A stretch of 64,000 bases of DNA from contig JAFWBP010000012.1 in the NCBI GenBank assembly GCA_017507045.1, positions 124,001 to 188,000 of the forward strand. Direction: 5' to 3'. The stretch's first letter is position 1; each line of letters begins with the position of its first letter. Of the stretch, positions 42,083 through 51,516 are shown one piece after another. The notes under the pieces are model-generated. The model made no database searches, was not told the DNA's origin, and saw only the letters and a list, made by a program, of their open reading frames with translations. A program made the position numbers and the translations under genes. The stretch is from Clostridia bacterium. GTDB taxonomy: Bacteria > Bacillota > Clostridia > Christensenellales > Borkfalkiaceae.

Positions 42083-43891
42083 TTACTGCAACACCGCCTT
42101 GATCCTTCTCACGCCGGCGGAGGAGGATTGCTCCTTTTGGATTTTGAAATGCCCGAGGACGCCCGTGCGCGCCACGTGAGGGCCGCCGCACATCTCTTTG
42201 CTGAATTCGCCGATGGAATACGTTTTTACCACGTCGCCATACTTCGAGCCGAACACGCCCACGAAATTCCCCTCTCTCGCCTCCTCAAGGCTCATCTCCT
42301 TGCATACGACGGGCAGATCTTCCGCGATCTTTTCATTCACGAGCGCCTCTACCGCCTGAATCTCTTCCTCCGTCATGGGGCGGGGGAAATTGAAATCGAA
42401 GCGCATGCGTTCATCGTTGATGTTGGAACCCTTTTGGTTGCAATCGGGCGAGAGTACTACCTTGAGGGCGGCGTTTAGAAGGTGCGTTGCCGTGTGATAC
42501 TTCGTTGCCATTTCGGAATGCGATTCGAGGCCGCCCTTCGCCTCGCCCTTATTGAGCACGCGGCTCTTTTCCTGGTGCTCCTTGAAGGCGGCGTTGAAAC
42601 CTGCCGTATCCACGGTAAGCCCCTTTTCTGCGGCAAGCTCTTCGGTGAGCTCGAGAGGGAAGCCGTAGGTATCGTAAAGGCGGAATGCCTGCTTGCCGCC
42701 GATCACCGTTTCTTCCTGATATTCGGGGTTGCTCTTTTTCATGAACTCATTTTTGCGTGCGATCCCTTGAATGCACTTTTCGAATTCCTTCATGCCGGTA
42801 GCGAGCGTTGCCTCAAAGCGATCCGCCTCCTTCTTGATCTCCTCAAGAATATAGCTCTCTTTCTCGGCAAGGAGCGGATAGGCATCGTTATATACTTCAT
42901 GGATAAAGATCTTCGCCACTTCGGACATGGTAGCCGCCGAAATGCCGAGTTGGCGGCAATAACGAATCGCTCTGCGCATGATGCGGCGAAGAATGTAGCC
43001 CGCGCCCACATTGGAGGGCAGAATGCCGTTTCGATCGCCGATGAGCATGAGCGTGGTGCGCGTGTGATCGGCAATGATACGCATGGCGCGCTGCGTTTCG
43101 CCGCCCTCTGAATACTTCTTGCCGGAAAGCTCCTCGATCTTTGCGATTGCACCGGCAAAGAGATCCGTTTGATAGCCATCCGTAAGGCCGTTCAAAAAGA
43201 GCAGCATGCGGTCGAAGCCAAAGCCCGTATCCACGTTCTTGCTCGAAAGGGGCTCGTAGCCGGCTTCCATCTTTTTATACTGCATGTATACGTCGTTTCC
43301 GATCTCCACGTAGTCATCGGGGAAGGTGGGGTTTTCAAGGTTGCGAATGGGATAGAACCATTCATTATCAGGGCCGCAAGGGGTGCCTACCGTGCCCTCA
43401 AGCTCCCACCAATTATCCTCTTTGGGAAGATAGAACACATGCTCGGGCTTCACGCCGAGCGCGATTACAAGCTTTGCCGTTTCCTCATCGCGGGGAGCGG
43501 ATGCGTTGCCCTCGAAAACGGTGGTGCAAAGCTTTTCCTTATCTAGCCCGAATACCTCGGTTAAGAGCTCGAACGTCCACGCGGTTTTCTCCTTTTTGAA
43601 GTAATCGCCGAGCGACCAGTTGCCCATCATCTCGAAGAAGGTGAAGTGCGAGCTATCGCCAACAGATTCGATATCAACCGTGCGCACGCAGCCCTGCACG
43701 TTGCACAGGCGCTTGCCTTGGGCATGGGGTGCCCCGAGAAGGTAGGGCATAAGCGGTTGCATGCCTGCCACATTAAACATAACGCCCGTTGTTCCATCGC
43801 CGATGAGGGAAACCGCGCCGATATCAACGTGCCCCTTGCTCTTGTAAAATTCCAGCCACTTTTGACGCAATTCTTTCGCTGTGATTTTCAT
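42083..43891 (-). CDS. alaS: Alanyl-tRNA synthetase, short form without the C-Ala domain
   Basis: Charges tRNA-Ala and clears misacylated tRNA. Seen in 602 aa: a class II core (MFNVAGMQPLMPYLLGAPHA, RLCNVQGCVRTVDIESVGDS, FFEMMGNWSLGDYF, NVDTGFGFDRMLLF), the tRNA-recognition helices, and the editing domain with HTATH (about 467-471) and CGGPHVARTG (about 571-580). Canonical AlaRS is about 870-880 aa with a C-terminal C-Ala oligomerisation domain, which is absent here. The end is complete, with a stop and a terminator, so this is a natural short type, not a truncation. Whether a second, long AlaRS exists elsewhere cannot be seen. Confidence 0.92.
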   Translation of the reverse strand: MKITAKELRQKWLEFYKSKGHVDIGAVSLIGDGTTGVMFNVAGMQPLMPYLLGAPHAQGKRLCNVQGCVRTVDIESVGDSSHFTFFEMMGNWSLGDYFKKEKTAWTFELLTEVFGLDKEKLCTTVFEGNASAPRDEETAKLVIALGVKPEHVFYLPKEDNWWELEGTVGTPCGPDNEWFYPIRNLENPTFPDDYVEIGNDVYMQYKKMEAGYEPLSSKNVDTGFGFDRMLLFLNGLTDGYQTDLFAGAIAKIEELSGKKYSEGGETQRAMRIIADHTRTTLMLIGDRNGILPSNVGAGYILRRIMRRAIRYCRQLGISAATMSEVAKIFIHEVYNDAYPLLAEKESYILEEIKKEADRFEATLATGMKEFEKCIQGIARKNEFMKKSNPEYQEETVIGGKQAFRLYDTYGFPLELTEELAAEKGLTVDTAGFNAAFKEHQEKSRVLNKGEAKGGLESHSEMATKYHTATHLLNAALKVVLSPDCNQKGSNINDERMRFDFNFPRPMTEEEIQAVEALVNEKIAEDLPVVCKEMSLEEAREGNFVGVFGSKYGDVVKTYSIGEFSKEMCGGPHVARTGVLGHFKIQKEQSSSAGVRRIKAVLQ

Positions 43892-43952
43892 ATATTACTC
43901 CAAAATTTTTTGCGATATTCAAAGCGAACCGCCCCGCATTGGGCAATTCGGT

Positions 43953-45341
43953 TTAGATCTTGCTCAGGGTATAGCCCTCTTTTGAATCCTTCACGGCGTA
44001 GCCCATTTCCTTGAGCTTTTCACGAAGCTCATCCGATTTCGCCCAGTTCTTCGCCGCGCGCGCCGCCCAACGCTCTTCGGCAACCGCCTTCACTTCGGCA
44101 GGAACTTCCTCCTCCTTCGGAGCGTACTGCGTGAGATACGTTTTTGCATCCTTTTTGAACAGCCCCAAAAGGCCGTACGTTCTGCGGATCTGATTGACGA
44201 TCTTCTTTGCCTCGGGATTGCCTTCCGCAAGGAGCTTACCTGCTTCCTTAAAATATCCAAACAGGTTTCCGATTGCAAGCGCAGCGTTGAAATCATCGCC
44301 CATGGCAGCATCGAACTTCGCATCAATCTCGGGCATGCCCCCCTCTTCTTCCGGGAAAGCCGCCTCAATTTTCTCGATGAGCGTGTAAAATTTGATAAGA
44401 TGCGCCTCGGCATCCGGGAAAAGGTTGTCCGTCACGTTGAGGTCGGCGCGATAATTCGATGAAAGGAGCGCCAGCTTGAGCGCCTCATCCGAATACTTGG
44501 CGAGAACATCCTCCATCAAAAGTACGTTGCCGAGCGATTTACTCATCTTCTGCCCGTTTACCTTAATGAGGCCGTTGTGCATCCAATATTTGGCAAACTT
44601 CTGCCCCGTAAGCGCTTCCGATTGCGCGATCTCATTCTCGTGGTGCGGGAATACGAGATCTCTTCCGCCGCCGTGAATATCTATGCGCTCGCCAAATGCA
44701 ACGTGGTTCATTGCAGAGCACTCGATGTGCCAGCCCGGCCTGCCCTTCCCCCAAGGGGAATCCCAAGCGATCTCGCCCGGCTTTGCCGCCTTCCAAAGCG
44801 TGAAGTCGTAGGCGTTTTTCTTGTTTTCATCGTTTTCAACGCGAACGCCATCGAGCATGTCCTCCTTCGATCTTCCCGAAAGCTGACCGTAGGCAGGGAA
44901 GGAATCTACGTCAAAATACACGTCTCCATTCCCACCTTCGTAGGCATGCCCCCTGCGGATGAGTTCTTCGATGAAGGAAACGATATCTCCAATATGCTCG
45001 GTGGCCTTGAGCCAAACGGTGGGCTCATCAATATTTGCCTTCGCCATGATGCCATCGATCTTTGCGATCATCATGCGCGCGTATTCATCGGCAGGAATGC
45101 CCGTTTCGCGCGATTTTGCGATGATCTTATCATCTACATCGGTATAGTTGCGCGCATAGCTCACCGCATAGCCCTGCTTTTCGAGGAATTTGCGAAAAAC
45201 GTCGTATACGAGCGCCTGAAAGCCGTGCCCGATGTGAGCATCACCCGATACGGTGATACCGCAGGCGTACATCTTCACCTTCCCCTCTTCAATGGGAATG
45301 AATTCTTCCTTTCTTCTTGTTAACGAATTATAAATTTTCAT
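43953..45341 (-). CDS. cysS: Cysteinyl-tRNA synthetase
   Basis: Class I synthetase. Seen in 462 aa: [20 protein letters not shown] (HIGH motif and zinc Cys), [24 protein letters not shown] and [11 protein letters not shown] (zinc ligands), [20 protein letters not shown] (KMSKS), and the C-terminal anticodon region [26 protein letters not shown] lies before the ATG. It follows cysE by nine bases, and alaS follows 61 bases later, so the three probably share one transcript. Confidence 0.97.
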   Translation of the reverse strand: MKIYNSLTRRKEEFIPIEEGKVKMYACGITVSGDAHIGHGFQALVYDVFRKFLEKQGYAVSYARNYTDVDDKIIAKSRETGIPADEYARMMIAKIDGIMAKANIDEPTVWLKATEHIGDIVSFIEELIRRGHAYEGGNGDVYFDVDSFPAYGQLSGRSKEDMLDGVRVENDENKKNAYDFTLWKAAKPGEIAWDSPWGKGRPGWHIECSAMNHVAFGERIDIHGGGRDLVFPHHENEIAQSEALTGQKFAKYWMHNGLIKVNGQKMSKSLGNVLLMEDVLAKYSDEALKLALLSSNYRADLNVTDNLFPDAEAHLIKFYTLIEKIEAAFPEEEGGMPEIDAKFDAAMGDDFNAALAIGNLFGYFKEAGKLLAEGNPEAKKIVNQIRRTYGLLGLFKKDAKTYLTQYAPKEEEVPAEVKAVAEERWAARAAKNWAKSDELREKLKEMGYAVKDSKEGYTLSKI

Positions 45342-45350
45342 TATGCTTCC

Positions 45351-46025
45351 TTATTCCGTGGGCGGTACAGCCTCATTTTTTGCATTTTCGTTTTCCTTGC
45401 GCAATTTTGCAAGCTCATCTTCAAGCGCGAACACACGCTCGCGGAGCGCACACAGCTCCTGTTTAATGGGATCCTCCTTTTCGGGGATAAGATCTTGCGT
45501 GCGCTCGCCGTTGATGCGCACGATGCGCCCGGGCACACCCACGACGGTGGCATACGGCGGCACTTCTTTTAAAACGACCGCTCCGGCACCAATGCGCGCA
45601 CCTTCTCCGACGGTAAACCCGCCAAGCACCTTTGCGCCGCTCGAAATAACGGCGTTCTTCTTCACGGTGGGGTGGCGCTTGCCCTTTTCTTTGCCTGTGC
45701 CGCCGAGCGTAACGCCTTGATAAATGACGACGCCTTCCTCAACCTCCGCCGTTTCACCGATGACGACGCCTGAGCCGTGATCAATAAACACGCCGGGCGC
45801 GATCTTTGCTGCCGGGTGGATTTCAATTCCCGTGCGGAACTTTGCCCATTGCGACATCCAGCGCGCTATAAGTTTTAGATGGATCTTGTGGAAAAAGGCG
45901 GCGCGGCGATGCCATATAAGGGCGCGAACGCCCGAATAGGTGAGCCAAATCTCAAAACCGTTCCGCGCGGCAGGATCGTTTCTTTTCGCCGCTTCAATAT
46001 CTTTTCTCAGTTTTTCAAAGAACAT
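45351..46025 (-). CDS. cysE: Serine O-acetyltransferase
   Basis: Makes O-acetylserine for cysteine synthesis. Seen in 224 aa: an N-terminal helical part, then left-handed beta-helix hexapeptides (GIEIHPAAKIAPGVFIDHGS, GVVIGETAEVEEGVVIYQGV, GTGKEKGKRHPTVKKNAVIS) with the active-site His of FIDHG, VGVPGRIV, and a coiled-coil-like C-terminal tail (about 190-224) rich in Glu and Lys. GGAG lies upstream of the ATG. The cysE-cysS pairing is common in Bacillota. Confidence 0.95.
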   Translation of the reverse strand: MFFEKLRKDIEAAKRNDPAARNGFEIWLTYSGVRALIWHRRAAFFHKIHLKLIARWMSQWAKFRTGIEIHPAAKIAPGVFIDHGSGVVIGETAEVEEGVVIYQGVTLGGTGKEKGKRHPTVKKNAVISSGAKVLGGFTVGEGARIGAGAVVLKEVPPYATVVGVPGRIVRINGERTQDLIPEKEDPIKQELCALRERVFALEDELAKLRKENENAKNEAVPPTE

Positions 46026-46139
46026 TTGACCACTCCCCTCCTTCTAACATTATATGCGCCAATATACAAAGGCTTTCTCTGCCTCCCTTCGGCGCGCCTT
46101 ACAACCCAATCGCACCGCTTTGGCTTCCTTATCAAAATT

Positions 46140-46168
46140 ATTTTACCATTCCAAACTGAAAAAGGCAA
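46140..46168 (-). promoter_or_regulatory. SigmaA promoter of cysE-cysS-alaS
   Basis: On the minus strand TTGCCT (46163-46168), a 17-base spacer and TAAAAT (46140-46145). About 115 bases of leader follow; no T-box core (AGGGTGG..CCGCG) is present in it. A GC-alternating tract lies just upstream at 46175-46190. Confidence 0.65.
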
Positions 46169-46345
46169 CCGTTTTGCGCGCGCGCGTATAAAAAACCCGC
46201 CCTTTTCTAAAAAGTGCATTTGCTCATTGATTTGAAATCGTTCACTTTGTTGTTTAAATTTTTCGTTAGATTCACTCACCGTTTCGCGCAAATCACATTT
46301 TTTCGTTCGTTTTTAGGAGTTATATGAATTCTGTGTGAAATTTAC

Positions 46346-46374
46346 TTGCCTTTTTTTCAAGCGTGTGTTAAAAT
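46346..46374 (+). promoter_or_regulatory. SigmaA promoter of the deoR-type gene
   Basis: TTGCCT (46346-46351), 17-base spacer, TAAAAT (46369-46374), about 30 bases upstream of the start codon. Confidence 0.75.
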
Positions 46375-46383
46375 ACAACACAC
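46363..46383 (+). promoter_or_regulatory. Inverted repeat over the -10 box, probable operator of the DeoR-type regulator
   Basis: Arms GTGTGTT (46363-46369) and AACACAC (46377-46383), a perfect 7-bp inverted repeat spaced by seven bases and overlapping the -10 element. Autoregulation by the encoded repressor is the simplest reading. The core TGTGTTAAAATACA recurs, with 13 of 14 bases identical, at the pckG promoter. Confidence 0.6.
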
Positions 46384-46406
46384 TACCCCACAGAGGAGGC
46401 CCCCTC

Positions 46407-47165
46407 ATGAAACGTGATCGCATCGAAGAAATTGCAGAGTTGCTAGATAAGCGCGGCAAGCTTTCGCTTGAGCAGCTTGAAGAGTTTTTCCCGAACGTAT
46501 CGCAGATGACGCTTCGGCGCGACCTTTTCCAGCTTGAACAGGAAGGGCGCATTATCCGCGTGCGCGGCGGCGCCATGTCGGTAAAGGAGGTGCAAAAGGT
46601 TTCGGGCGAGCCCTACACCAAGAAAACCGCCATCCACACCGATGAGAAGATCGAAATCGCCCAAAAGGCGGCGCGCCTCATTGATGCAAACACCTCCCTC
46701 TTTATCGATGGTGGGACAACTGCGATGTATCTTGCAAAGGAGATGCCGGATATCAACGTGCACGTCTTCACCAATGGGCTTGCCGTTGCCATTGAGCTTG
46801 CACAGAAGAAAAACGTGAATCTCACCGTAGTCGGCGGGCAGGTGCTTAAAGAAAATCTTTCCACAGCTTCCCCTGTTGCAAAGGCGTATTTTGATAATAC
46901 AAATTTCGAGCTTGCCATTATTTCGGCATCCGCATTCACCATAGCGAATGGATTTTCCTGCGCTTCGCAGATCGAGGCAGATCTTTTGAAAATTACGAGA
47001 AAGAAGGCAAAATTTATGTACATGATGCTCGATAGCTCTAAGATTGGCAAGATCATGCCTTATACCTTCGCACACCTTGAGGATATTGACGTGCTCATCA
47101 CCGATGATAACTTCCCTGCCGAGCTGAATGAGGAATTTGCTAAGCATAATATCGTTGTAATGTAA
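46407..47165 (+). CDS. DeoR-family transcriptional regulator
   Basis: Sugar-phosphate-responsive repressor type. Seen in 252 aa: an N-terminal winged helix (RIEEIAELLDKRGKLSLEQL, VSQMTLRRDLFQLEQEGRII, VRGGAM, residues 1-57) and a DeoRC sensor with FIDGGTTAMYLAKEM, VFTNGLAVAIELA and VVGGQVLKE. AGAGGAGG lies seven bases before the ATG at 46407. It stands alone, with no sugar operon beside it; the only metabolic neighbour is pckG 4 kb away. Its target may be inferred from the shared operator-like sequence. Confidence 0.92.
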   Translation: MKRDRIEEIAELLDKRGKLSLEQLEEFFPNVSQMTLRRDLFQLEQEGRIIRVRGGAMSVKEVQKVSGEPYTKKTAIHTDEKIEIAQKAARLIDANTSLFIDGGTTAMYLAKEMPDINVHVFTNGLAVAIELAQKKNVNLTVVGGQVLKENLSTASPVAKAYFDNTNFELAIISASAFTIANGFSCASQIEADLLKITRKKAKFMYMMLDSSKIGKIMPYTFAHLEDIDVLITDDNFPAELNEEFAKHNIVVM

Positions 47166-47183
47166 TTTGATACAAATATGAAA

Positions 47184-47214
47184 AACGGGGGCATGTTTCA
47201 GACATGCCCCCGTT
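47184..47214. terminator. Bidirectional terminator between convergent deoR-type gene and hppA
   Basis: A 13-bp perfect stem AACGGGGGCATGT / ACATGCCCCCGTT with five-base loop, flanked by A on the left and T on the right, in the 80-base convergent gap. Confidence 0.88.
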
Positions 47215-47245
47215 TGTTATTGTTTTGAACTATGAAATCTTCTCA

Positions 47246-49468
47246 TCAACCGCCGAAGATGGAGGTGAGATTGAGCGCGCTGAGCAGGTTAAAATTCTGG
47301 AATACGACCACGCACACCAAAGAGATCGTGGACATAATCTTAATGAGAATATCGAGGGAAGGGCCAACCGTATCCTTCAAGGGATCGCCCACCGTATCGC
47401 CAACGACGGCAGCTTCGTGCGCAGGATCGCCCTTGGCTGCGCCTTCCACGCCGCCCGATTCGATATATTTCTTCGCGTTATCCCACGCGCCGCCCGCGTT
47501 ACCCGTATAGATTGCGAGCATGATTGCAGAAAGCGTAGCGCCGATAAGAATACCGCCAACGAAGCCCGGCCCAAAAATGAAGCCGCATACAACGGGGATA
47601 GCGATCGCCACGATCGAAGGAACGATCATCTGCTTGAGTGCGCCCTGCGAGGAGATGGTAACGCATTTCGTAGAATCGGGATCTTCTTCGCCCGTGAGGA
47701 TCTTCGGATTCTCATTGAACTGACGGCGTACTTCTTCCACCATCTGGCGCGCGGCCTTTGCCACTGCGTTGATTAGCATACCCGAGAAGAGGAAGGGAAC
47801 CGCCGCACCAACGATTGCGCCTACGATGATATCGCCGCGCATAATATTGAGAACGAGCTCCGCTCCGTTTGCCAAGAAACTCTCGCCTGCGGCGTAGAGA
47901 TAGCTGCTCATCATGGACATGGTAGCCAGTGCCGCCGAGCCAATGGCAAAGCCCTTGCCGATTGCCGCCGTGGTGTTACCAACGGAATCAAGCTTATCGG
48001 TGATGGCGCGCACCTCCGCATCGAGGTGGCTCATCTCCGCAATGCCGCCGGCGTTATCGGAGATGGGGCCGTAAGTATCAACGGAAACGGTAGCCGCAAC
48101 GAAGGAAAGCATACCCATAGCGCCGCATCCAACGCCGTACATACCGCCAAGCGCAAAACATGCGAAAATCGCAATACCGAGAACGACGACGGGAAGCATG
48201 GTTGAGATCATACCCGTTGCCATACCCTGCGTGATCGTGAGCGCAGGGCCCTCCTTGCTTGCCTGCGCGATGCTTTTCGTGGGCTTATAATCGTAGCTCG
48301 TGTAGTACTCGGAGATAATGCCGATCACGATACCGGCGATTACGCCAACAGCCGCCGCCAACCAAGGCGTGATCGGCCCTACGGAGAGCTTCGCCGCCTT
48401 GAGCGCCTCAGCGCTCTCGCCTTGGAAGAGGCAGATGGAAAGCACAACGCCGCCAACGAGCGTTACGCCTGCGGAGATCCACGTTGCGAGGTTGAGTTCC
48501 ATGTGCGGATTATCGGAAAGCTTTTTCTTTAAAAGAGGATAGCTGATGCCGATGACGCAGCCGATGAGGCCGATGCCCGCGAAGATGAGCGGGAAGAGGA
48601 TCATCTTTTGAAGAAGGCCTGCGCCGATGAACAGCGCGGCGCCCATCGTGTTTGCATAAAGCTCGATCGCAAGAATGACCGTGGAGACGATCGCACCCAC
48701 GTAGCTCTCAAGAAGATCGGCGCCGAGGCCGGCTACGTCGCCCACGTTATCGCCCACGTTATCGGCGATGGTTGCGGGGTTGCGAGGATCATCTTCAGGG
48801 ATGTGCGCTTCCGTTTTGCCAACGAGATCGGCGCCCATGTCTGCAGCCTTGGTGTAGATACCACCGCCAACGCGATTGAAGAGCGCGATGATGGAGCAGC
48901 CGAGCGCATAGCCGGAGAGGATGATGGAGAGGTTGTAGCTCTGCCCCGTGATGGGATTGGTGTGTTCCACGATCTCGCCGAGAAGGGTGAGCTCGAGCAT
49001 ACCGCCCGCCCAGCCGAAAATGCAGTAGACGATGATTGCACCGAGCAGTGCGAAACCGGCAACACAAAGCCCCATTACGGAGCCGCCGCGGAAGGCAACC
49101 TTCAACGTTTTACCAATATTTCTCGTTTCGTTTGCGGCGTTCGTAACGCGCACGTTTGCGTAGGTTGCGATCTTCATGCCAACGAAGCCTGCCGTAGCGG
49201 ACATGACCGCACCGATGATGAAGGCAATGCCCGCCTGCCAAGCGATCAAGAGCGCTAAGACCGCGGCAACAACAACGGCGATGATCGCAACGATTTTGTA
49301 CTCATAGAAGATGAAGGCATTTGCGCCCTCACGGATCTTCGAGGCAATGTACTGCATGCGCTCGTTTCCCTCACTGAGCTTGCGCGTGAGGTAGAAGTTG
49401 AGCGCTGCGTATCCAAGCCCGAGCACCACCGCGAACATCACGATAATGGTGAGTAGGTTGAGATTCAT
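47246..49468 (-). CDS. hppA: Membrane-bound ion-pumping pyrophosphatase, probably K+-dependent
   Basis: Couples PPi hydrolysis to H+ or Na+ export. Seen in 740 aa: about 16 membrane helices, GGIYTKAADMGADLVGKTEA (about 206-225), the catalytic DDPRNPATIADNVGDNVGDV (about 229-248), DTYGPISDNAGGIAEM, and LDSVGNTTAAIGKGFAIGSA. The Ala after GNTTA, where K+-independent enzymes have Lys, points to the K+-dependent type. Whether it pumps Na+ or H+ cannot be told. AAAGGAG precedes the ATG. The PPi-based energetics fit an anaerobe. Confidence 0.96.
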   Translation of the reverse strand: MNLNLLTIIVMFAVVLGLGYAALNFYLTRKLSEGNERMQYIASKIREGANAFIFYEYKIVAIIAVVVAAVLALLIAWQAGIAFIIGAVMSATAGFVGMKIATYANVRVTNAANETRNIGKTLKVAFRGGSVMGLCVAGFALLGAIIVYCIFGWAGGMLELTLLGEIVEHTNPITGQSYNLSIILSGYALGCSIIALFNRVGGGIYTKAADMGADLVGKTEAHIPEDDPRNPATIADNVGDNVGDVAGLGADLLESYVGAIVSTVILAIELYANTMGAALFIGAGLLQKMILFPLIFAGIGLIGCVIGISYPLLKKKLSDNPHMELNLATWISAGVTLVGGVVLSICLFQGESAEALKAAKLSVGPITPWLAAAVGVIAGIVIGIISEYYTSYDYKPTKSIAQASKEGPALTITQGMATGMISTMLPVVVLGIAIFACFALGGMYGVGCGAMGMLSFVAATVSVDTYGPISDNAGGIAEMSHLDAEVRAITDKLDSVGNTTAAIGKGFAIGSAALATMSMMSSYLYAAGESFLANGAELVLNIMRGDIIVGAIVGAAVPFLFSGMLINAVAKAARQMVEEVRRQFNENPKILTGEEDPDSTKCVTISSQGALKQMIVPSIVAIAIPVVCGFIFGPGFVGGILIGATLSAIMLAIYTGNAGGAWDNAKKYIESGGVEGAAKGDPAHEAAVVGDTVGDPLKDTVGPSLDILIKIMSTISLVCVVVFQNFNLLSALNLTSIFGG

Positions 49469-49500
49469 AGTTACTCCTTTCTTGTTAAAATATCTTGTTT

Positions 49501-49529
49501 ATTATAGCATATTGCAGAAAGTTTGTCTA
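49501..49529 (-). promoter_or_regulatory. SigmaA promoter of hppA
   Basis: On the minus strand TAGACA (49524-49529), a 17-base spacer and TATAAT (49501-49506), with a TGC extended -10. Confidence 0.7.
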
Positions 49530-49614
49530 TTTGTTAAAGGCAGGTTTGGAAAATTTATCTGTTTTTCAGCCGCACGGTAGGAAAAGGTTATTTATTTACC
49601 GCTCTTTCCATACA

Positions 49615-49643
49615 AAAAACCGACGGCATCGCCGTCGGTTTTT
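49615..49643 (-). terminator. Intrinsic terminator of pckG
   Basis: A 13-bp perfect stem AAAAACCGACGGC / GCCGTCGGTTTTT with ATC loop; T run on both strands. Confidence 0.9.
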
Positions 49644-49657
49644 ATTTTCGTTTGCGA

Positions 49658-51424
49658 TTAGTTCTCGCAGTTGTTCTTCAAGGTTGCAAGGCTCTGGGCA
49701 AGTTCTTCGGGGAGTCTATCGCCAAACTGCTTGTAGTATTCGGCAATTTCATCCGCCTCTGCGCTCCAGCGTGACTTATCAATATAGAGAATGCTTTCGA
49801 GCGTTTCCACTGCGTAATCGAGGCCTTCGAGGTCGATATCCTTTGCGTAGGGAACATAGCCGATCGCCGTTTCCTGTGCTTCTACTTCGCCGCCGCAACG
49901 CTTCAAGATCCATTCGAGAACGCGCATGTTATCGCCAAAGCCCGGCCACATGAAATCGCCGTTGGCATCCTGACGGAACCAGTTAACGTTGAAGATCTTG
50001 GGAGGATTTGCGATCATCTTGCCCATATCCACCCAGTGCTGGAAGTAATCGCCCATGTGATAGCCGGCGAAGGGCTTCATAGCCATGGGATCGTGGCGGA
50101 GAACGCCAACCGCACCGGTGGCGGCAGCCGTCGTCTCGGAGCTCATGATGGAGCCTACGAACACACCGTGATTCCAATCGCGGGATTGATAAACGAGGGG
50201 CGTGGTCGTTGCTCTTCTGCCGCCGAAGATAATGGCATCAAGCGGCACGCCTTCCTTGGAGTTGAACGCCTCGGAAAGGCAAGGGCAGTTGACGGCGGGA
50301 GCCGTGAATCTCGAATTGGGATGCGCCGCCTTCACGCCACTCTCGGGAGTCCACTCGTTGCCGAGCCAATCGATGAGATTTGCAGGAGCGGGCTTGGAAA
50401 GGCCTTCCCACCAAACGGTGTTATCCTCGGGGTTGATGGCAACGTTCGTGAAGATGGTGCCCTTCTTCGTTGCCGCAAGCGCGTTAGGGTTGCTCTTCTC
50501 ATTGGTTCCGGGCGCAACGCCGAAGAAACCGTTCTCGGGGTTGACGGCCCAAAGTCTGCCATCTGCACCCACGCGGATCCATGCGATATCATCGCCGATG
50601 CACTCAACCTTATAGCCCTTTTCAAGATAGTGCTTGGGAGGAATAAGCATGGCAAGGTTCGTTTTGCCGCAAGCGGAAGGGAATGCCGCCGCGAGATATT
50701 TCTTGGTACCGTTGGGGAAGGTTACGCCAAGAATGAGCATGTGCTCTGCCATCCAGCCCTCATTCTTGCCGAGGTAGGAAGCAATTCTAAGGGCGAAGCA
50801 CTTCTTGCCAAGAAGCACGTTGCCGCCGTATGCGGAGTTCACGGAGATAATGGTGTTATCTTCAGGGAAGTGCATAATATAACGCTTTGCGGGATCTACA
50901 TCGCATTTGCAGTGGAAGCCCTTGATGAAATCGCCGTCCTCACCGAGATAATCGTAGCAATCGGTGCCGACACGCGTCATGATCGCCATGTTTAATACAA
51001 CGTAGATGGAATCGGTAACCTCGATGCCGATCTTGCTGAACGGGGAACCTACAACGCCCATCGAATAGGGGATTACGTACATGGTGCGCCCCTTCATCTT
51101 CCCACGGGCAATTTCACGGGAAAGTGCATACGCCTCTACGGGATCCATCCAGTAGTTGATGGGGCCGGCATCCTCTTTGTTTTTGCAGCAAATGAAGGTG
51201 CGGTCCTCCACGCGCGCTACATCGTTCTGTGCGGTGCGATGATAGTAGCATCCGGGGAGCTTCTCCTGATTGAGCTTGATAATTTCACCGCTTGCCACCG
51301 CTTCCTCGCGGAGCGCCTTGAGCTGAGCCTCGCTACCGTCGATCCAAACGATTTCATCGGGTTGCGCGAGTTCCGCGCTCTCTTTAACGAAGGCGAGAAC
51401 CTTCTTGTTCTGAGTAAGAGCCAT
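49658..51424 (-). CDS. pckG: Phosphoenolpyruvate carboxykinase (GTP)
   Basis: Interconverts oxaloacetate and PEP with GTP/GDP, linking gluconeogenesis and anaplerosis. Seen in 588 aa: KMKGRTMYVIPYSMGVVGSP, the P-loop FPSACGKTNLAML (kinase-1a), WIRVGADGRLWAVNPENGFF, and GGRRATTTPLVYQSRDW, plus WFRQDANGDFMWPGFGDNMR. This is the GTP-type fold, not the ATP-type PckA. Start at ATG 51424 with GGAGG nine bases upstream; a 25-codon extension lacks a site. In anaerobes the GTP enzyme often runs in the carboxylating direction to make oxaloacetate. Confidence 0.97.
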   Translation of the reverse strand: MALTQNKKVLAFVKESAELAQPDEIVWIDGSEAQLKALREEAVASGEIIKLNQEKLPGCYYHRTAQNDVARVEDRTFICCKNKEDAGPINYWMDPVEAYALSREIARGKMKGRTMYVIPYSMGVVGSPFSKIGIEVTDSIYVVLNMAIMTRVGTDCYDYLGEDGDFIKGFHCKCDVDPAKRYIMHFPEDNTIISVNSAYGGNVLLGKKCFALRIASYLGKNEGWMAEHMLILGVTFPNGTKKYLAAAFPSACGKTNLAMLIPPKHYLEKGYKVECIGDDIAWIRVGADGRLWAVNPENGFFGVAPGTNEKSNPNALAATKKGTIFTNVAINPEDNTVWWEGLSKPAPANLIDWLGNEWTPESGVKAAHPNSRFTAPAVNCPCLSEAFNSKEGVPLDAIIFGGRRATTTPLVYQSRDWNHGVFVGSIMSSETTAAATGAVGVLRHDPMAMKPFAGYHMGDYFQHWVDMGKMIANPPKIFNVNWFRQDANGDFMWPGFGDNMRVLEWILKRCGGEVEAQETAIGYVPYAKDIDLEGLDYAVETLESILYIDKSRWSAEADEIAEYYKQFGDRLPEELAQSLATLKNNCEN

Positions 51425-51484
51425 TGTTGAATTCCTCCATGATTTTTTCCTTGAAAGGGTGAGAATCCACATCTCCGCCCATTG

Positions 51485-51516
51485 TGTATTATAACACATC
51501 TTTCCGTGTTTGTAAA
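51485..51516 (-). promoter_or_regulatory. SigmaA promoter of pckG with an operator-like sequence
   Basis: On the minus strand TTTACA (51511-51516), a 17-base spacer and TATAAT (51488-51493). The sequence TGTGTTATAATACA (51485-51498), with arms GTGT and ACAC around the -10, matches 13 of 14 bases of the DeoR-type operator at 46364-46377. Confidence 0.6.

Noticed and set aside
46026-46330. T-box leader before cysE-cysS
   Set aside because: No AGGGTGG...CCGCG T-box core was found in the leader of cysE.
50036-50995. Plus-strand frame antisense to pckG
   Set aside because: Shadow of the PEP carboxykinase gene, with Arg/Gly-rich composition typical of antisense frames.
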